DNA from: an uncultured Caryophanales bacterium
Lineage (GTDB): Bacteria > Bacillota_I > Bacilli_A > RF39 > UBA660
Assembly: GCA_949948745.1 (NCBI GenBank)
Contig: CATLHA010000014.1
Coordinates: 1 to 35,906, forward strand
Length of the DNA: 35,906 nucleotides
Direction: 5' to 3'
Each line of letters begins with the position of its first letter. The first letter of the stretch is position 1. This document shows, in pieces, positions 7,959-15,005 of this stretch. The notes under the pieces are model-generated. The model was not told where the DNA came from and searched no databases. It worked only from the letters and a program-made list of their open reading frames with translations. Position numbers and translations under genes: made by a program.

Positions 7959-8034
7959 TGGCGCCTGATGTAGGACTCGGACCTACGACCTATCGGTTAA
8001 CAGCCGAGTGCTCTACCAACTGAGCTAATCAGGC
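7959..8034 (-). tRNA. tRNA-Asn (anticodon GUU)
   Basis: 76-nt gene on the minus strand. Acceptor GCCTGAT/ATCAGGC, discriminator G, encoded CCA. Anticodon arm CGGCT-GTTAA region gives anticodon GTT; T arm GTAGG-TCCGAGT-CCTAC. It starts about a dozen bases after the T-box terminator stem, so it is transcribed only when the T-box reads through, unless processed from another transcript. It is both the product and, by the specifier, the probable ligand of that T-box. Confidence 0.96.
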
Positions 8035-8044
8035 ATAAATAATA

Positions 8045-8289
8045 GCCGTCCTTCTGAAGGGACGAACTTTTCTTTCCGCGGTACCACCCTAATTATCATA
8101 TTTCTATGATCACTCTTTCGATTCTATCAAATCTAGTAATATGATAACGGTTTACCTCCGATATAGCCTACTTTTTTGTTCAGCTATACAGTTCGTGAGT
8201 GTTTTTCATATTTTGCTTAATTGCTAGCTTCCACCGTCCTAGCTCTCTATAAATCAGTTTAAAATACTACTCTCTCAGTCAGCACATGT
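8045..8289 (-). promoter_or_regulatory. T-box riboswitch leader, Asn specifier
   Basis: About 245-nt leader on the minus strand. The T-box AGGGTGGTACCGCGG is at 8090-8076. Its AGGG pairs with the CCCT of TTCGTCCCT (antiterminator), which alternatively forms the terminator stem CGTCC...GGACG at 8064-8047. Stem I starts near 8274: GAGT pairs with ACTC, the AGTA of the specifier-loop S-turn follows, and the distal arm has AGAGAGCTAGGACGGTGG. The 3' strand of the specifier loop reads ATGAAAAACACTC, placing codon AAC (Asn) at 8203-8201 directly before the closing ACTC. There is one A more than in the usual GAA-NNN-A layout. The U tract after the terminator is weak (CTATTATTT). It should raise transcription of tRNA-Asn and the downstream gat genes when tRNA-Asn is uncharged. 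Confidence 0.9.
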
Positions 8290-8295
8290 ACTCAT

Positions 8296-8324
8296 ATCTT
8301 ATAACTTTTTCCTTAATTTGTCAA
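8296..8324 (-). promoter_or_regulatory. Sigma-A promoter of the T-box/tRNA-Asn/gat unit
   Basis: Minus strand TTGACA at 8324-8319, 17-base spacer, TAAGAT at 8301-8296. Predicted start near 8289, just before Stem I of the T-box. Confidence 0.8.
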
Positions 8325-8388
8325 TATTTACAGTTATATTATAGGTAAATACTTTGGATTTTATTCCTCTTTGCGGCTATTTTTTTAT

Positions 8389-9573
8389 TTATTTTCCAAA
8401 AATTGTTTTTAAAATTGATTTTGGCTTATCCCCATTTTGAGTAGAATCCGAATAAATTTTTACTTGATCCACTGGTACACAGTCCATATATTTAGTTTTA
8501 TCTGGTGTTAGTTTTTTTCCACTTTTTGCTTCAATAAGTTTATGTTGTTCATCAATATCTAATTGTTCAAACTCCTGATAAGGAATCCCAAGCATCCTTT
8601 CAACAGTTCTTTTCGAGGTTTCTACTGCAGATAGTTTATGCTTAATTGCTTTCAATAAGGCCTCTCTATCATCTAGTAAAATTACTCCATCATAGTTTAA
8701 CTTTTCCTTTAATAGTCTACAAACGTCTTGATAATAACTTGCATTTGGTGAAGTAATAAATTTAGATACAATACTATTTTCCTTTTCTGTGATTTTTGAG
8801 GCTTCTTTTAGTCCAAAAGCTTGTTCTCTAAGAAGTCCTAAATTGATTGCCCTTAAGTCTCCTATATTTCTATCATTAATGATTCCATTATACAAATCAT
8901 AGATTCTAGGAAGTTTATCTGGTCCTTCTACAATATTATAAACAAAAGAAACATCCTCTCCATTTAGTAAGGTATATGTTGAATAGATAGAATCCGTAAC
9001 TAATCTTACTCCATCATATGGTGCACAATATTTCATATGAGTTTCAAAAGTTGTTACCATATCTGGTTTTAATATTTCCTCTTTGTAGTCACTAATTTCT
9101 CCATATTCTCTATATAAATATCCTATACTATATTCATGCATACAATCAATTTCAGGAAATCTTTCATTTAATGTTTTTGTACTTAAAATATATCTCCTAC
9201 TTGTTAAATCTGTAACTTTCTTTTCAGTTTTTGAAAAAATAGAGTAACCATATGTTTGTCTTACCTTTTCAATCACTACTCCATTTGGTCTTAATTCGTA
9301 GTAGTTAGTATCTATAGTAGATTCTTGTGTTATTGTTTTTACTTTTAACTCTTTTTTATTTTCTCTTTTAAAAACAATTTTTTCGTCTGTTATTTCTAAA
9401 GTTATATTGTCATTATTTCCTTCTTCTTTTAAATGAGCAATAACAGTATCTCCCACTATTTCTATATTTTTTAATGTACATTTTCCTATTGTTTCTTCTA
9501 TAATATTTTGTATTATTTTGCTTTTTAACATTTTAGAATATTTTTTTAGTTTCTTACAGATTGATGTTTCCAT
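8389..9573 (-). CDS. Hypothetical protein, 394 residues
   Basis: I do not recognise a family. A soluble, charged protein without signal peptide or membrane segment. The N terminus is a basic helix (KKLKKYSKMLKSKI), followed by a probable beta-rich part (about 35-110, IEIVGDTVIAHLKE, NITLEITDEKIVFK), a central mixed region with many Tyr (YELRPNGVVIEKVRQTYGY), and a helical C-terminal half ending in a Lys-rich tail, KPKSILKTIFGK. ATG at 9573 has the SD GAGGG seven bases upstream; a TATAAT lies around 9615. It is downstream of the ATP-grasp gene on the same strand, 58 bases away, and converges on nothing; no clear terminator follows before the T-box promoter. Codon use looks like the neighbours, so it is a real gene of unknown role. 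Confidence 0.7.
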   Translation of the reverse strand: METSICKKLKKYSKMLKSKIIQNIIEETIGKCTLKNIEIVGDTVIAHLKEEGNNDNITLEITDEKIVFKRENKKELKVKTITQESTIDTNYYELRPNGVVIEKVRQTYGYSIFSKTEKKVTDLTSRRYILSTKTLNERFPEIDCMHEYSIGYLYREYGEISDYKEEILKPDMVTTFETHMKYCAPYDGVRLVTDSIYSTYTLLNGEDVSFVYNIVEGPDKLPRIYDLYNGIINDRNIGDLRAINLGLLREQAFGLKEASKITEKENSIVSKFITSPNASYYQDVCRLLKEKLNYDGVILLDDREALLKAIKHKLSAVETSKRTVERMLGIPYQEFEQLDIDEQHKLIEAKSGKKLTPDKTKYMDCVPVDQVKIYSDSTQNGDKPKSILKTIFGK

Positions 9574-9631
9574 TTTAACCCTCTTTTCCTCTAGTTTAGT
9601 ACGACTTTATTATATCATAATTTAGCTTTTT

Positions 9632-10402
9632 CTAACATTTTTTTAATAACTGAATTTGTTCGTCATCTAATCCTTCTTCTTTCCATTCTCTTTCTGATTC
9701 TTTTTCTATAAAGAAGGAATCATCTGTGATTTCTTCAAAATCACAAAGATTAATTTTAGATTCATGTTTTTTAAAGTCTTCTATATCGATTATACTATCA
9801 TGACACCATCCATCTCTAGATCCTAAAACACATATATTTCTTAAGTCATGGGAAAAAGTTCCTGGTACATCATATAAATTTGTTCTTTCATCTATCATAA
9901 ATCCTTGTTCCCTGCATTCATTCCATTTATCCATAAATACCCCAGATATTTTTCTTTTATCTCGGTGTAATAAATCTTCTGATTTTTCCATAATTGAATT
10001 ATACAGGAAAGGACCTGAAGAATGAATATTATTAAATTCTACTACATCGATATATTCCCTGTTTTCTTTTCGATATTGAAATATATCAACTACAAAGTCT
10101 TTTGGAAAAACTTCTCCTAACTGTCTCAAAATTTCTTGTAATTTTCTTAAAATTTCTTCTTCTATTTCATGAAAAACATCTACTGTAAATCTTGAAATAT
10201 TCGCAATTTCTCCATCTATTACAAAACAACGATATTCTTTTTTTCCATAGTCATCTTCTGCAATTTCTACTTTTTCACTTATTATAAACTCTTTTTCTAG
10301 ATGGTATTCTAGCGTTCTATAAAAAGCACACCTGATGCAATTTATTTTGATGAAAGACCAAATGATTAGTTTATCATAAATATTCAGAAGAAAAATCTTC
10401 AA
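9632..10402 (-). CDS. ATP-grasp (R2K-type) protein, apparently 5'-truncated
   Basis: Residues 70-150 resemble the C-terminal half of the ATP-grasp domain, R2K clade family 3 (formerly DUF4343): YRCFVIDGEIANIS, then FPKDFVVDIF and YIDVVEFNNIHSSGPFLYN, the usual VVExNxxxSxG metal-binding strand. Members ligate carboxylates to amines in peptide-like products or modifications, but the substrate is unknown. Family proteins have about 100 more residues before this point, including the nucleotide-binding Lys; here only about 55 precede it. The sole upstream start is a TTG at 10402 without SD. A 100-residue extension after the domain is unassigned (KWNECREQGFMIDERTNLYD; acidic tail). The 5' end abuts, head to head, a plus-strand reading frame that also lacks a start. 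Probably a truncated gene; family call is moderate. Confidence 0.55.
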   Translation of the reverse strand: MKIFLLNIYDKLIIWSFIKINCIRCAFYRTLEYHLEKEFIISEKVEIAEDDYGKKEYRCFVIDGEIANISRFTVDVFHEIEEEILRKLQEILRQLGEVFPKDFVVDIFQYRKENREYIDVVEFNNIHSSGPFLYNSIMEKSEDLLHRDKRKISGVFMDKWNECREQGFMIDERTNLYDVPGTFSHDLRNICVLGSRDGWCHDSIIDIEDFKKHESKINLCDFEEITDDSFFIEKESEREWKEEGLDDEQIQLLKKC

Positions 10403-10473
10403 TAAAAGAAATTAAGAATAGAATACATTCCATTTTATATCAATTAGATATATCAGATCAATTAGATTCTTTT

Positions 10474-10731
10474 TTGTACTTTTCTTCTCATATTATATGT
10501 AGTGAAGATTGGTTTTTACGTGTTAGTTATAATGGTGTTCAAGATGAATGTCTTTTAAAAGACCCTAGAGCTATTGATGAATATAATGCAGTTAAAAATT
10601 ATTTAGAAACGAAATTTTCTGATTATGGTTATTATCAGCAAGGTTTTGATGATGAAGATATTACTATAGATAATATTAGTCCTATTCTTCCTATGCAACT
10701 TATAAAACATGAAAACGAAGGTAAAAAATAA
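10474..10731 (+). CDS. Partial hypothetical protein lacking a proper start
   Basis: The frame is open from 10366 to 10731 and its sequence looks protein-like throughout (for example KYSEEKSSIKEIKNRIHS upstream of the nominal start). No ATG or GTG exists in that frame; the first possible start is a TTG at 10474 with no SD. The C-terminal part is acidic with aromatic residues (SEDWFLRVSYNGVQ, DYGYYQQGFDDEDITID). A good terminator follows immediately, which supports a genuine gene end. I read it as the 3' remnant of a gene whose 5' part was lost at the junction with the ATP-grasp gene. No family recognised; a degraded or non-expressed fragment is likely. Confidence 0.45.
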   Translation: MYFSSHIICSEDWFLRVSYNGVQDECLLKDPRAIDEYNAVKNYLETKFSDYGYYQQGFDDEDITIDNISPILPMQLIKHENEGKK

Positions 10732-10760
10732 AAAATGCAATCGTTATTGATTGCGTTTTT
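10731..10760 (+). terminator. Bidirectional intrinsic terminator
   Basis: AAAAATGCAATC, loop GTTATT, GATTGCGTTTTT; one G-U pair. T run on the plus strand for the partial gene, and on the minus strand (ATTTTTTATTTTTT) for the convergent gene ending at 10789. Confidence 0.75.
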
Positions 10761-10788
10761 GTTTGGCAATTTTTTGATATCTAATTAT

Positions 10789-11373
10789 TTATCTTCTTCC
10801 AAAGAAATTTTTCTTTTCTTTTGTTATCAGTTCGTCTAAATAAATATTTGTGTTGAACGTTTGAGCCAAACTAACAAAAGTATTAGTTCCAACACCATTT
10901 CTAATATGTCCATGATATATATCCCAGAATTCTTTTGCATGCTTTGGTAAAAATTTAGGATTCGATTTATTATATTGCTTGATAAATTCAATTACCATTG
11001 GTTTATCCATTTTCGAAAACAAATCACCTTTCATTCTTGTTTTAATATCAACTAAATTGAAATCAGAATATTTGTTAATGTTGTCTTCTCTAAGTGCAGC
11101 ATGAAGTAATTCTGCTACTGCCATATTCATACACGTTATTCTTAGTCTTTCTGGAGTGCTAATGTCAACTGGATTATATTCCTCATAATAATTACTAAGA
11201 TCACTATATAAAACTTCATTTCCATCTGCCGTTACAATTAAATCTTTTAGAGCAATCTTTTCTATTTCTGAAAGTTCAGATTCTTCTAATGAATTTATAT
11301 AATTTCTATAATCTTCATCTGATTTATATTGATTAATAATCTCTAACATTTGCTCTTTTTCTTCGTTAACCAT
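10789..11373 (-). CDS. Hypothetical protein, 194 residues
   Basis: Family not recognised. An acidic, mostly helical soluble protein with repeated Glu/Asp-Tyr-Asn stretches (YKSDEDYRNYINSLEESELS, LSNYYEEYN) and a basic C-terminal end, KEKKNFFGRR. The middle has a hydrophobic segment (MAVAELLHAAL) that looks like an amphipathic helix rather than a membrane span. An upstream ATG at 11391 sits before the SD (GGAGGAT), which is placed 8 bases before the ATG at 11373, so 11373 is chosen. It lies between the plus-strand gene remnant and tRNA-Arg(CCU), in a stretch of unknown genes that may be an acquired segment at a tRNA gene. Confidence 0.65.
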   Translation of the reverse strand: MVNEEKEQMLEIINQYKSDEDYRNYINSLEESELSEIEKIALKDLIVTADGNEVLYSDLSNYYEEYNPVDISTPERLRITCMNMAVAELLHAALREDNINKYSDFNLVDIKTRMKGDLFSKMDKPMVIEFIKQYNKSNPKFLPKHAKEFWDIYHGHIRNGVGTNTFVSLAQTFNTNIYLDELITKEKKNFFGRR

Positions 11374-11477
11374 AATCTTATCCTCCAACATAAATTATTG
11401 TGTTTATTGAATATTAAATTCTTTCAAATTTTGAGTATCCTATCTATAAATAATAATATCATATTTTTAGATATATT

Positions 11478-11512
11478 AAAACTCGACCTTCTAAAATTTA
11501 AAAGTTCGGGTT
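11478..11512 (-). terminator. Possible terminator of tRNA-Arg(CCU)
   Basis: Minus strand AACCCGAACTT and AAGGTCGAGTT arms pair except at two positions, then TTTTAATAT. Imperfect, but at the right place, 12 bases after the tRNA. Confidence 0.4.
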
Positions 11513-11523
11513 ATTATTCAATC

Positions 11524-11598
11524 TGGTGTCCCCGGTAGGAATCGAACCTACATTTGATCCTTAGGAGGGATCTACACTATCCATTATGTTACGAGGAC
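11524..11598 (-). tRNA. tRNA-Arg (anticodon CCU)
   Basis: 75-nt gene on the minus strand. Acceptor GTCCTCG/CGGGGAC (one T-G pair), discriminator A, encoded CCA. Anticodon arm GATCC-CTCCTAA-GGATC gives CCT, reading AGG. T arm GTAGG-TTCGATT-CCTAC. It follows the HD-domain gene by 33 bases with no obvious promoter between; it may be co-transcribed. tRNA-Arg(CCU) is a common integration site. Confidence 0.95.
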
Positions 11599-11604
11599 AT
11601 ATAT

Positions 11605-11625
11605 TCCATAGAGATACTCTATGGA
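11605..11625. repeat. Perfect hairpin between HD gene and tRNA-Arg
   Basis: TCCATAGAG, loop ATA, CTCTATGGA: nine perfect pairs. On the plus strand it is followed by TTTTTATT and would terminate rightward transcription, yet no plus-strand gene ends here. On the minus strand it has no U tract and lies seven bases before the tRNA 5' end, so it may mark a processing point in an HD gene-tRNA transcript. Confidence 0.6.
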
Positions 11626-11631
11626 TTTTTA

Positions 11632-12138
11632 TTATCTTAAATAATTTATTGTACAAACAAACATAAATGACATAGCCGCTGATAATTGATGTCTAATCGC
11701 ATACGTTCTTTCAGCAATTGAAACTATATCATCGATGATATCTACTAGCCAGCTTTCTATATATTTAGGAACACTTGGTCCTACTGGGAACATATGTGTT
11801 CTAATAATATCACTTTCCATATCAGATAATTCAAAATATTTTTTAGAGTTTTCTAAAGCATATTTTGGATGATTCATTAGTGTTTTAAACTTTGTTTTTT
11901 TATTCTGTCCATCATTTTCTTCAAAGAAGAAATCATGTAATAATGCTGCTCTTGCAACTTTTTTATAGTCTAGAGTTAGTGCTTTACTTATTTTATATGA
12001 ATAGTAAGATACTCTTAATGAATGATCCAAGCGATTATTCTCATGATGAATGATATCACCTAGCTTTTGAAAATCTTCAAGATTTAAGATATCTTCTACT
12101 AATGAAATGTAGTCTTCTTGATCGGTATAATTTTTCAT
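11632..12138 (-). CDS. HD-domain phosphohydrolase family protein
   Basis: 168-residue cytoplasmic protein with a recognisable HD metal-dependent phosphohydrolase fold: H39 in LDHSLRVSYYSYKIS, the doublet H68-D69 in ARAALLHDFFFE, H90 in MNHPKYAL, and Asp residues in LVDIIDDIVS (about 132-138). These are the family's metal ligands. HD proteins of this size act on nucleotides or cyclic nucleotides; the substrate is not evident. The C terminus, MSFMFVCTINYLR, is hydrophobic but too short to call a membrane anchor. ATG at 12138 follows SD GAGGTGG by six bases. It has its own promoter (12205-12176) embedded in the comEC terminator, and may also transcribe tRNA-Arg(CCU) downstream. Confidence 0.8.
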   Translation of the reverse strand: MKNYTDQEDYISLVEDILNLEDFQKLGDIIHHENNRLDHSLRVSYYSYKISKALTLDYKKVARAALLHDFFFEENDGQNKKTKFKTLMNHPKYALENSKKYFELSDMESDIIRTHMFPVGPSVPKYIESWLVDIIDDIVSIAERTYAIRHQLSAAMSFMFVCTINYLR

Positions 12139-12175
12139 GCTTCCACCTCAATTAATATTTACTCCAATCTCATCC

Positions 12176-12205
12176 ATTATATCACATAATTAATAATTTA
12201 TGCAA
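12176..12205 (-). promoter_or_regulatory. Promoter of the HD-domain gene
   Basis: Minus strand TTGCAT at 12205-12200, 18-base spacer, TATAAT at 12181-12176 with extended -10 TGA. The -35 box overlaps the U tract of the comEC terminator. Confidence 0.65.
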
Positions 12206-12227
12206 AAAAAGGAAGAAAATCTTCCTT
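12204..12227 (-). terminator. Intrinsic terminator of comEC
   Basis: Minus strand AAGGAAG, loop ATTTT, CTTCCTT then T5 or more. A second small hairpin, CGCCT/AGGCG, lies at 12239-12255 between this and the comEC stop. Confidence 0.75.
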
Positions 12228-12266
12228 ATCTATATAAACGCCTATCTACAGGCGATCTATTATATA

Positions 12267-14330
12267 TTATGGTGCATAATATTTAAAGGTGACATTTTTT
12301 TTAAATTTTATGAAAATGCTACCATAAATACTTGTACTATATACATTTTCAGAATACTCCTCTAGTCTTTCTACTACTTCAAAATCTGGGTGATGATATA
12401 AATTGTTTTTTCCTACTGAAATTAAAGAATATTTGGGTCTTACCATTTCTAATAGATTTGTACTAGTGCTTGTTTTTGAGCCGTGATGTGCCACTTTCAA
12501 AAATAGCAATCGTGGTATTTTGTATTGACTTAGAATATACTTTTCTGTTTCCACTGTAGAGTCTCCTGCTAATAAGAAAAAAAATTTATCTATTTTTCCG
12601 AGTAATACAATACTACTTGGATTTTCTAACTTCAAATCATGATTTAAAGAGAAAAAGGAAAAATTTCCAATATTAAAATAATCTCTCTCCTTTATTTGAG
12701 TCAATGGTATATTTTTCTTCTTTGCTACATTAGCTATTTTTATTTCTTTCTCGTTGATTGAATTAGCATTGAAATAAATTTTATCTACTTTTATATTTTC
12801 AATAATCTTTATTGCTTCTCCTAAATGATCAGTATCCCCATGACTTAAACATAAAACATTAATTTTTCTGATTCCTAATGATTTTAATAAAGGTAATATT
12901 TTCTTTTCTGCAATTGTACTTTTGTTTAAAGTTCCTCCTGTATCTAGTAACATTGTTTTATTATTTGAGTGAATTAACATAGAATCTCCCTGACCTACAT
13001 CAATCATTAAAAAATAACTTTTTCTTACAATTAAATTGTAATGATATAAATATATAATTAAGATTACTATCATCAAAACACATCTTTTCTTATTCTTTTT
13101 CTTTAACATTAAAATTAATAGTAAATAATAGGTTATAATCCAAAGTATAGATGGTTTATGAAAAGTCATAATTAAAAAATCTATTTTTTCTAATATCTGT
13201 GTGATTACTTCAAATATCTCTCCTAAATAATATGCTGGTATAGATAATATTGGAATAATCAGGGATAATAATTGTAATGGAAAAAAGAAAATTGTAATAA
13301 ATGGTACTATCAAAATATTCCATAAAATACTTAAAAAATTTATTTCATAATAATAGTAAAGCGTAATTGGAAGACTTACAAAAAGTGCAAGTGTTGAGAT
13401 TAAAATCATCTGTTTCAATTTTGTCTTTTCTGATAATTTTCTTTCAATCAGACAAAAGAAGAAACATAAAGTCATAGAAAATTGAAATCCTACTTCAAAA
13501 ATGAAAAAAGGCTTTATAAAGAGAATAGTCCCTAACATCCATAGAAAACATTTTATTTTTGTAAAATTTAAATTTTGTATTTTGGAGAGTGTTATAAAAT
13601 TCCATAATACAAAAGCTCTACAAGCAGATGGTAGAAAATCAATCAAAGTAAGATATCCGAATAATATAATATTTATAATCGTCCAAGAAAGGAATGATTT
13701 TCTTTTCCTTATAAATATTGTTATAATTCCAATGATTAATGAGATATGCATTCCAGATATAGAGAACAAATGATTAATTCCATTTACCTTTAATGAATTT
13801 TTCTCATCTACAGTTAGCTCTTCTGTATCCCCTAATATAAATATTTTTAAGTACTTTCTGTTTTTTCTATTTTCAATTTTTTCTATAAGACTTCTTTTTA
13901 TTTTTAAAAATATATTTTTAGATTCCCCTATTTTTTCCTCTTTTTCAGATTTAAAATAAATGTTTTCTTGGTGATACCATAAATAGTGTTTATAATTGAA
14001 TCCATTGGGTATTGTATTTCTTATTGGTTCTTTAAATTCTCCTTCTATTTTTATTTGATCTCCAATTTTTAAATCATTTTTCTTTTTAATAAATTCTCTT
14101 AATTTTCTTTTAGAATCTATTTTTAAAAATAATTCTGTATTATTTTCCCTTTCTCTTATTTTGACAATTGTTCCAACTATTTTTGTTTCATTTGAATTAA
14201 AGAATGAGTATCTATTATTTATAACTATGTATATTAAATAAAAACATCCTAATAGAAGAAAGATTCCTAGAAATAAATTAGACGATAATATAGTTTTCCA
14301 TTTTTGCAAAGACTGCTTCTCCAATACCAC
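12267..14330 (-). CDS. comEC: ComEC/Rec2 DNA-uptake channel protein
   Basis: Polytopic membrane protein that passes single-stranded DNA into the cell during transformation. 687 residues (Bacillus 776). Order: two N-terminal membrane helices, an extracellular OB-like domain (DUF4131, about 45-130, with KIGDQIKIEGEF), the competence core of many helices (about 160-420, starting with INHLFSISGMHISL), and a C-terminal metallo-beta-lactamase-like nuclease domain (about 440-687) with MIDVGQGDSMLI, the metal site LSHGDTDHLGE, and VAHHGSKTS. All key parts are intact. It overlaps comEA by 53 bases. The start is uncertain: GTG at 14330 has no clear SD, whereas a TTG at 14309 follows GGAG by about 9 bases. 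Last gene of an ftsW-comEA-comEC run. Confidence 0.9.
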   Translation of the reverse strand: MVLEKQSLQKWKTILSSNLFLGIFLLLGCFYLIYIVINNRYSFFNSNETKIVGTIVKIRERENNTELFLKIDSKRKLREFIKKKNDLKIGDQIKIEGEFKEPIRNTIPNGFNYKHYLWYHQENIYFKSEKEEKIGESKNIFLKIKRSLIEKIENRKNRKYLKIFILGDTEELTVDEKNSLKVNGINHLFSISGMHISLIIGIITIFIRKRKSFLSWTIINIILFGYLTLIDFLPSACRAFVLWNFITLSKIQNLNFTKIKCFLWMLGTILFIKPFFIFEVGFQFSMTLCFFFCLIERKLSEKTKLKQMILISTLALFVSLPITLYYYYEINFLSILWNILIVPFITIFFFPLQLLSLIIPILSIPAYYLGEIFEVITQILEKIDFLIMTFHKPSILWIITYYLLLILMLKKKNKKRCVLMIVILIIYLYHYNLIVRKSYFLMIDVGQGDSMLIHSNNKTMLLDTGGTLNKSTIAEKKILPLLKSLGIRKINVLCLSHGDTDHLGEAIKIIENIKVDKIYFNANSINEKEIKIANVAKKKNIPLTQIKERDYFNIGNFSFFSLNHDLKLENPSSIVLLGKIDKFFFLLAGDSTVETEKYILSQYKIPRLLFLKVAHHGSKTSTSTNLLEMVRPKYSLISVGKNNLYHHPDFEVVERLEEYSENVYSTSIYGSIFIKFKKNVTFKYYAP

Positions 14331-14982
14331 TTACATTTTTTATTTCTTCTATTGTTTGGAAAGCACCATTTTCTTCTCTATATTTAATAATTGCTTGTGC
14401 TTTACTTTCTCCTATTCCTGGCAGTGTCATTAATTCTTCTATATTTGCTTCATTAATTGATATCTTTTTATTTTCTTTATTTTCTTCTTGTGGTTGCTGA
14501 ATATTAATGCAACCATCATTAATAATTGGCGTTTCTGGACAAGTATTTTGCATACTTTTTTCTGTTTCTTTCCTATTTAAATTTTCTATTTCTTCCTTAG
14601 TATAAATAATGATTACCATTTCATCAGTTACTTTTTTGCTTAAATTAATCATTGAAATATCTGCATTTTCATTTAGTCCTGATGCCATTTCAATTACATC
14701 CTGAATTCTTTTTCCCTCCTCTACTTCATAAACTCCAGGATTCTTCACAGCGCCTTTAATATCTACTGTAACTATAATTTTTTCTTCTTTCTTCTCTATC
14801 TTTTCTTCTTTCTTTAAACTAAGTTCAATGGGAATATCTTCTATATTTCTTTTTTCTTTGCTAATTTCATTATAGTGAATACAATAATAAATCAAAAATC
14901 CTAAGGTAATTCCCAAAATTAACCCTAAGAATGTAATGATTTGTTTTTTGTGTTCTTCTATCCAGTATCGAATTTCTATCAT
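14278..14982 (-). CDS. comEA: ComEA competence DNA receptor
   Basis: Membrane-anchored DNA-binding receptor that hands DNA to ComEC. 234 residues. One N-terminal membrane helix (about 15-36, IITFLGLILGITLGFLIYYC), a charged Glu/Lys linker (about 40-65), an SLBB domain (about 66-125, VDIKGAVKNPGVYEVEEGKR), a variable linker with two Cys, then a C-terminal helix-hairpin-helix pair (about 172-234, ISINEANIEELMTLPGIGES and VSGIGEAVFAKM) that contacts the DNA backbone. ATG at 14982 follows SD AGGAGG by 9 bases. Stands 23 bases after ftsW and overlaps comEC, so the three are likely one transcript. Confidence 0.93.
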   Translation of the reverse strand: MIEIRYWIEEHKKQIITFLGLILGITLGFLIYYCIHYNEISKEKRNIEDIPIELSLKKEEKIEKKEEKIIVTVDIKGAVKNPGVYEVEEGKRIQDVIEMASGLNENADISMINLSKKVTDEMVIIIYTKEEIENLNRKETEKSMQNTCPETPIINDGCINIQQPQEENKENKKISINEANIEELMTLPGIGESKAQAIIKYREENGAFQTIEEIKNVSGIGEAVFAKMENYIIV

Positions 14983-15005
14983 AAAAAAATAACCTCCTAT
15001 AAGAA

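Noticed and set aside
13501-13773. Plus-strand frame antisense to comEC
   Set aside because: No SD or promoter, and comEC is clearly coding on the other strand with intact domains.
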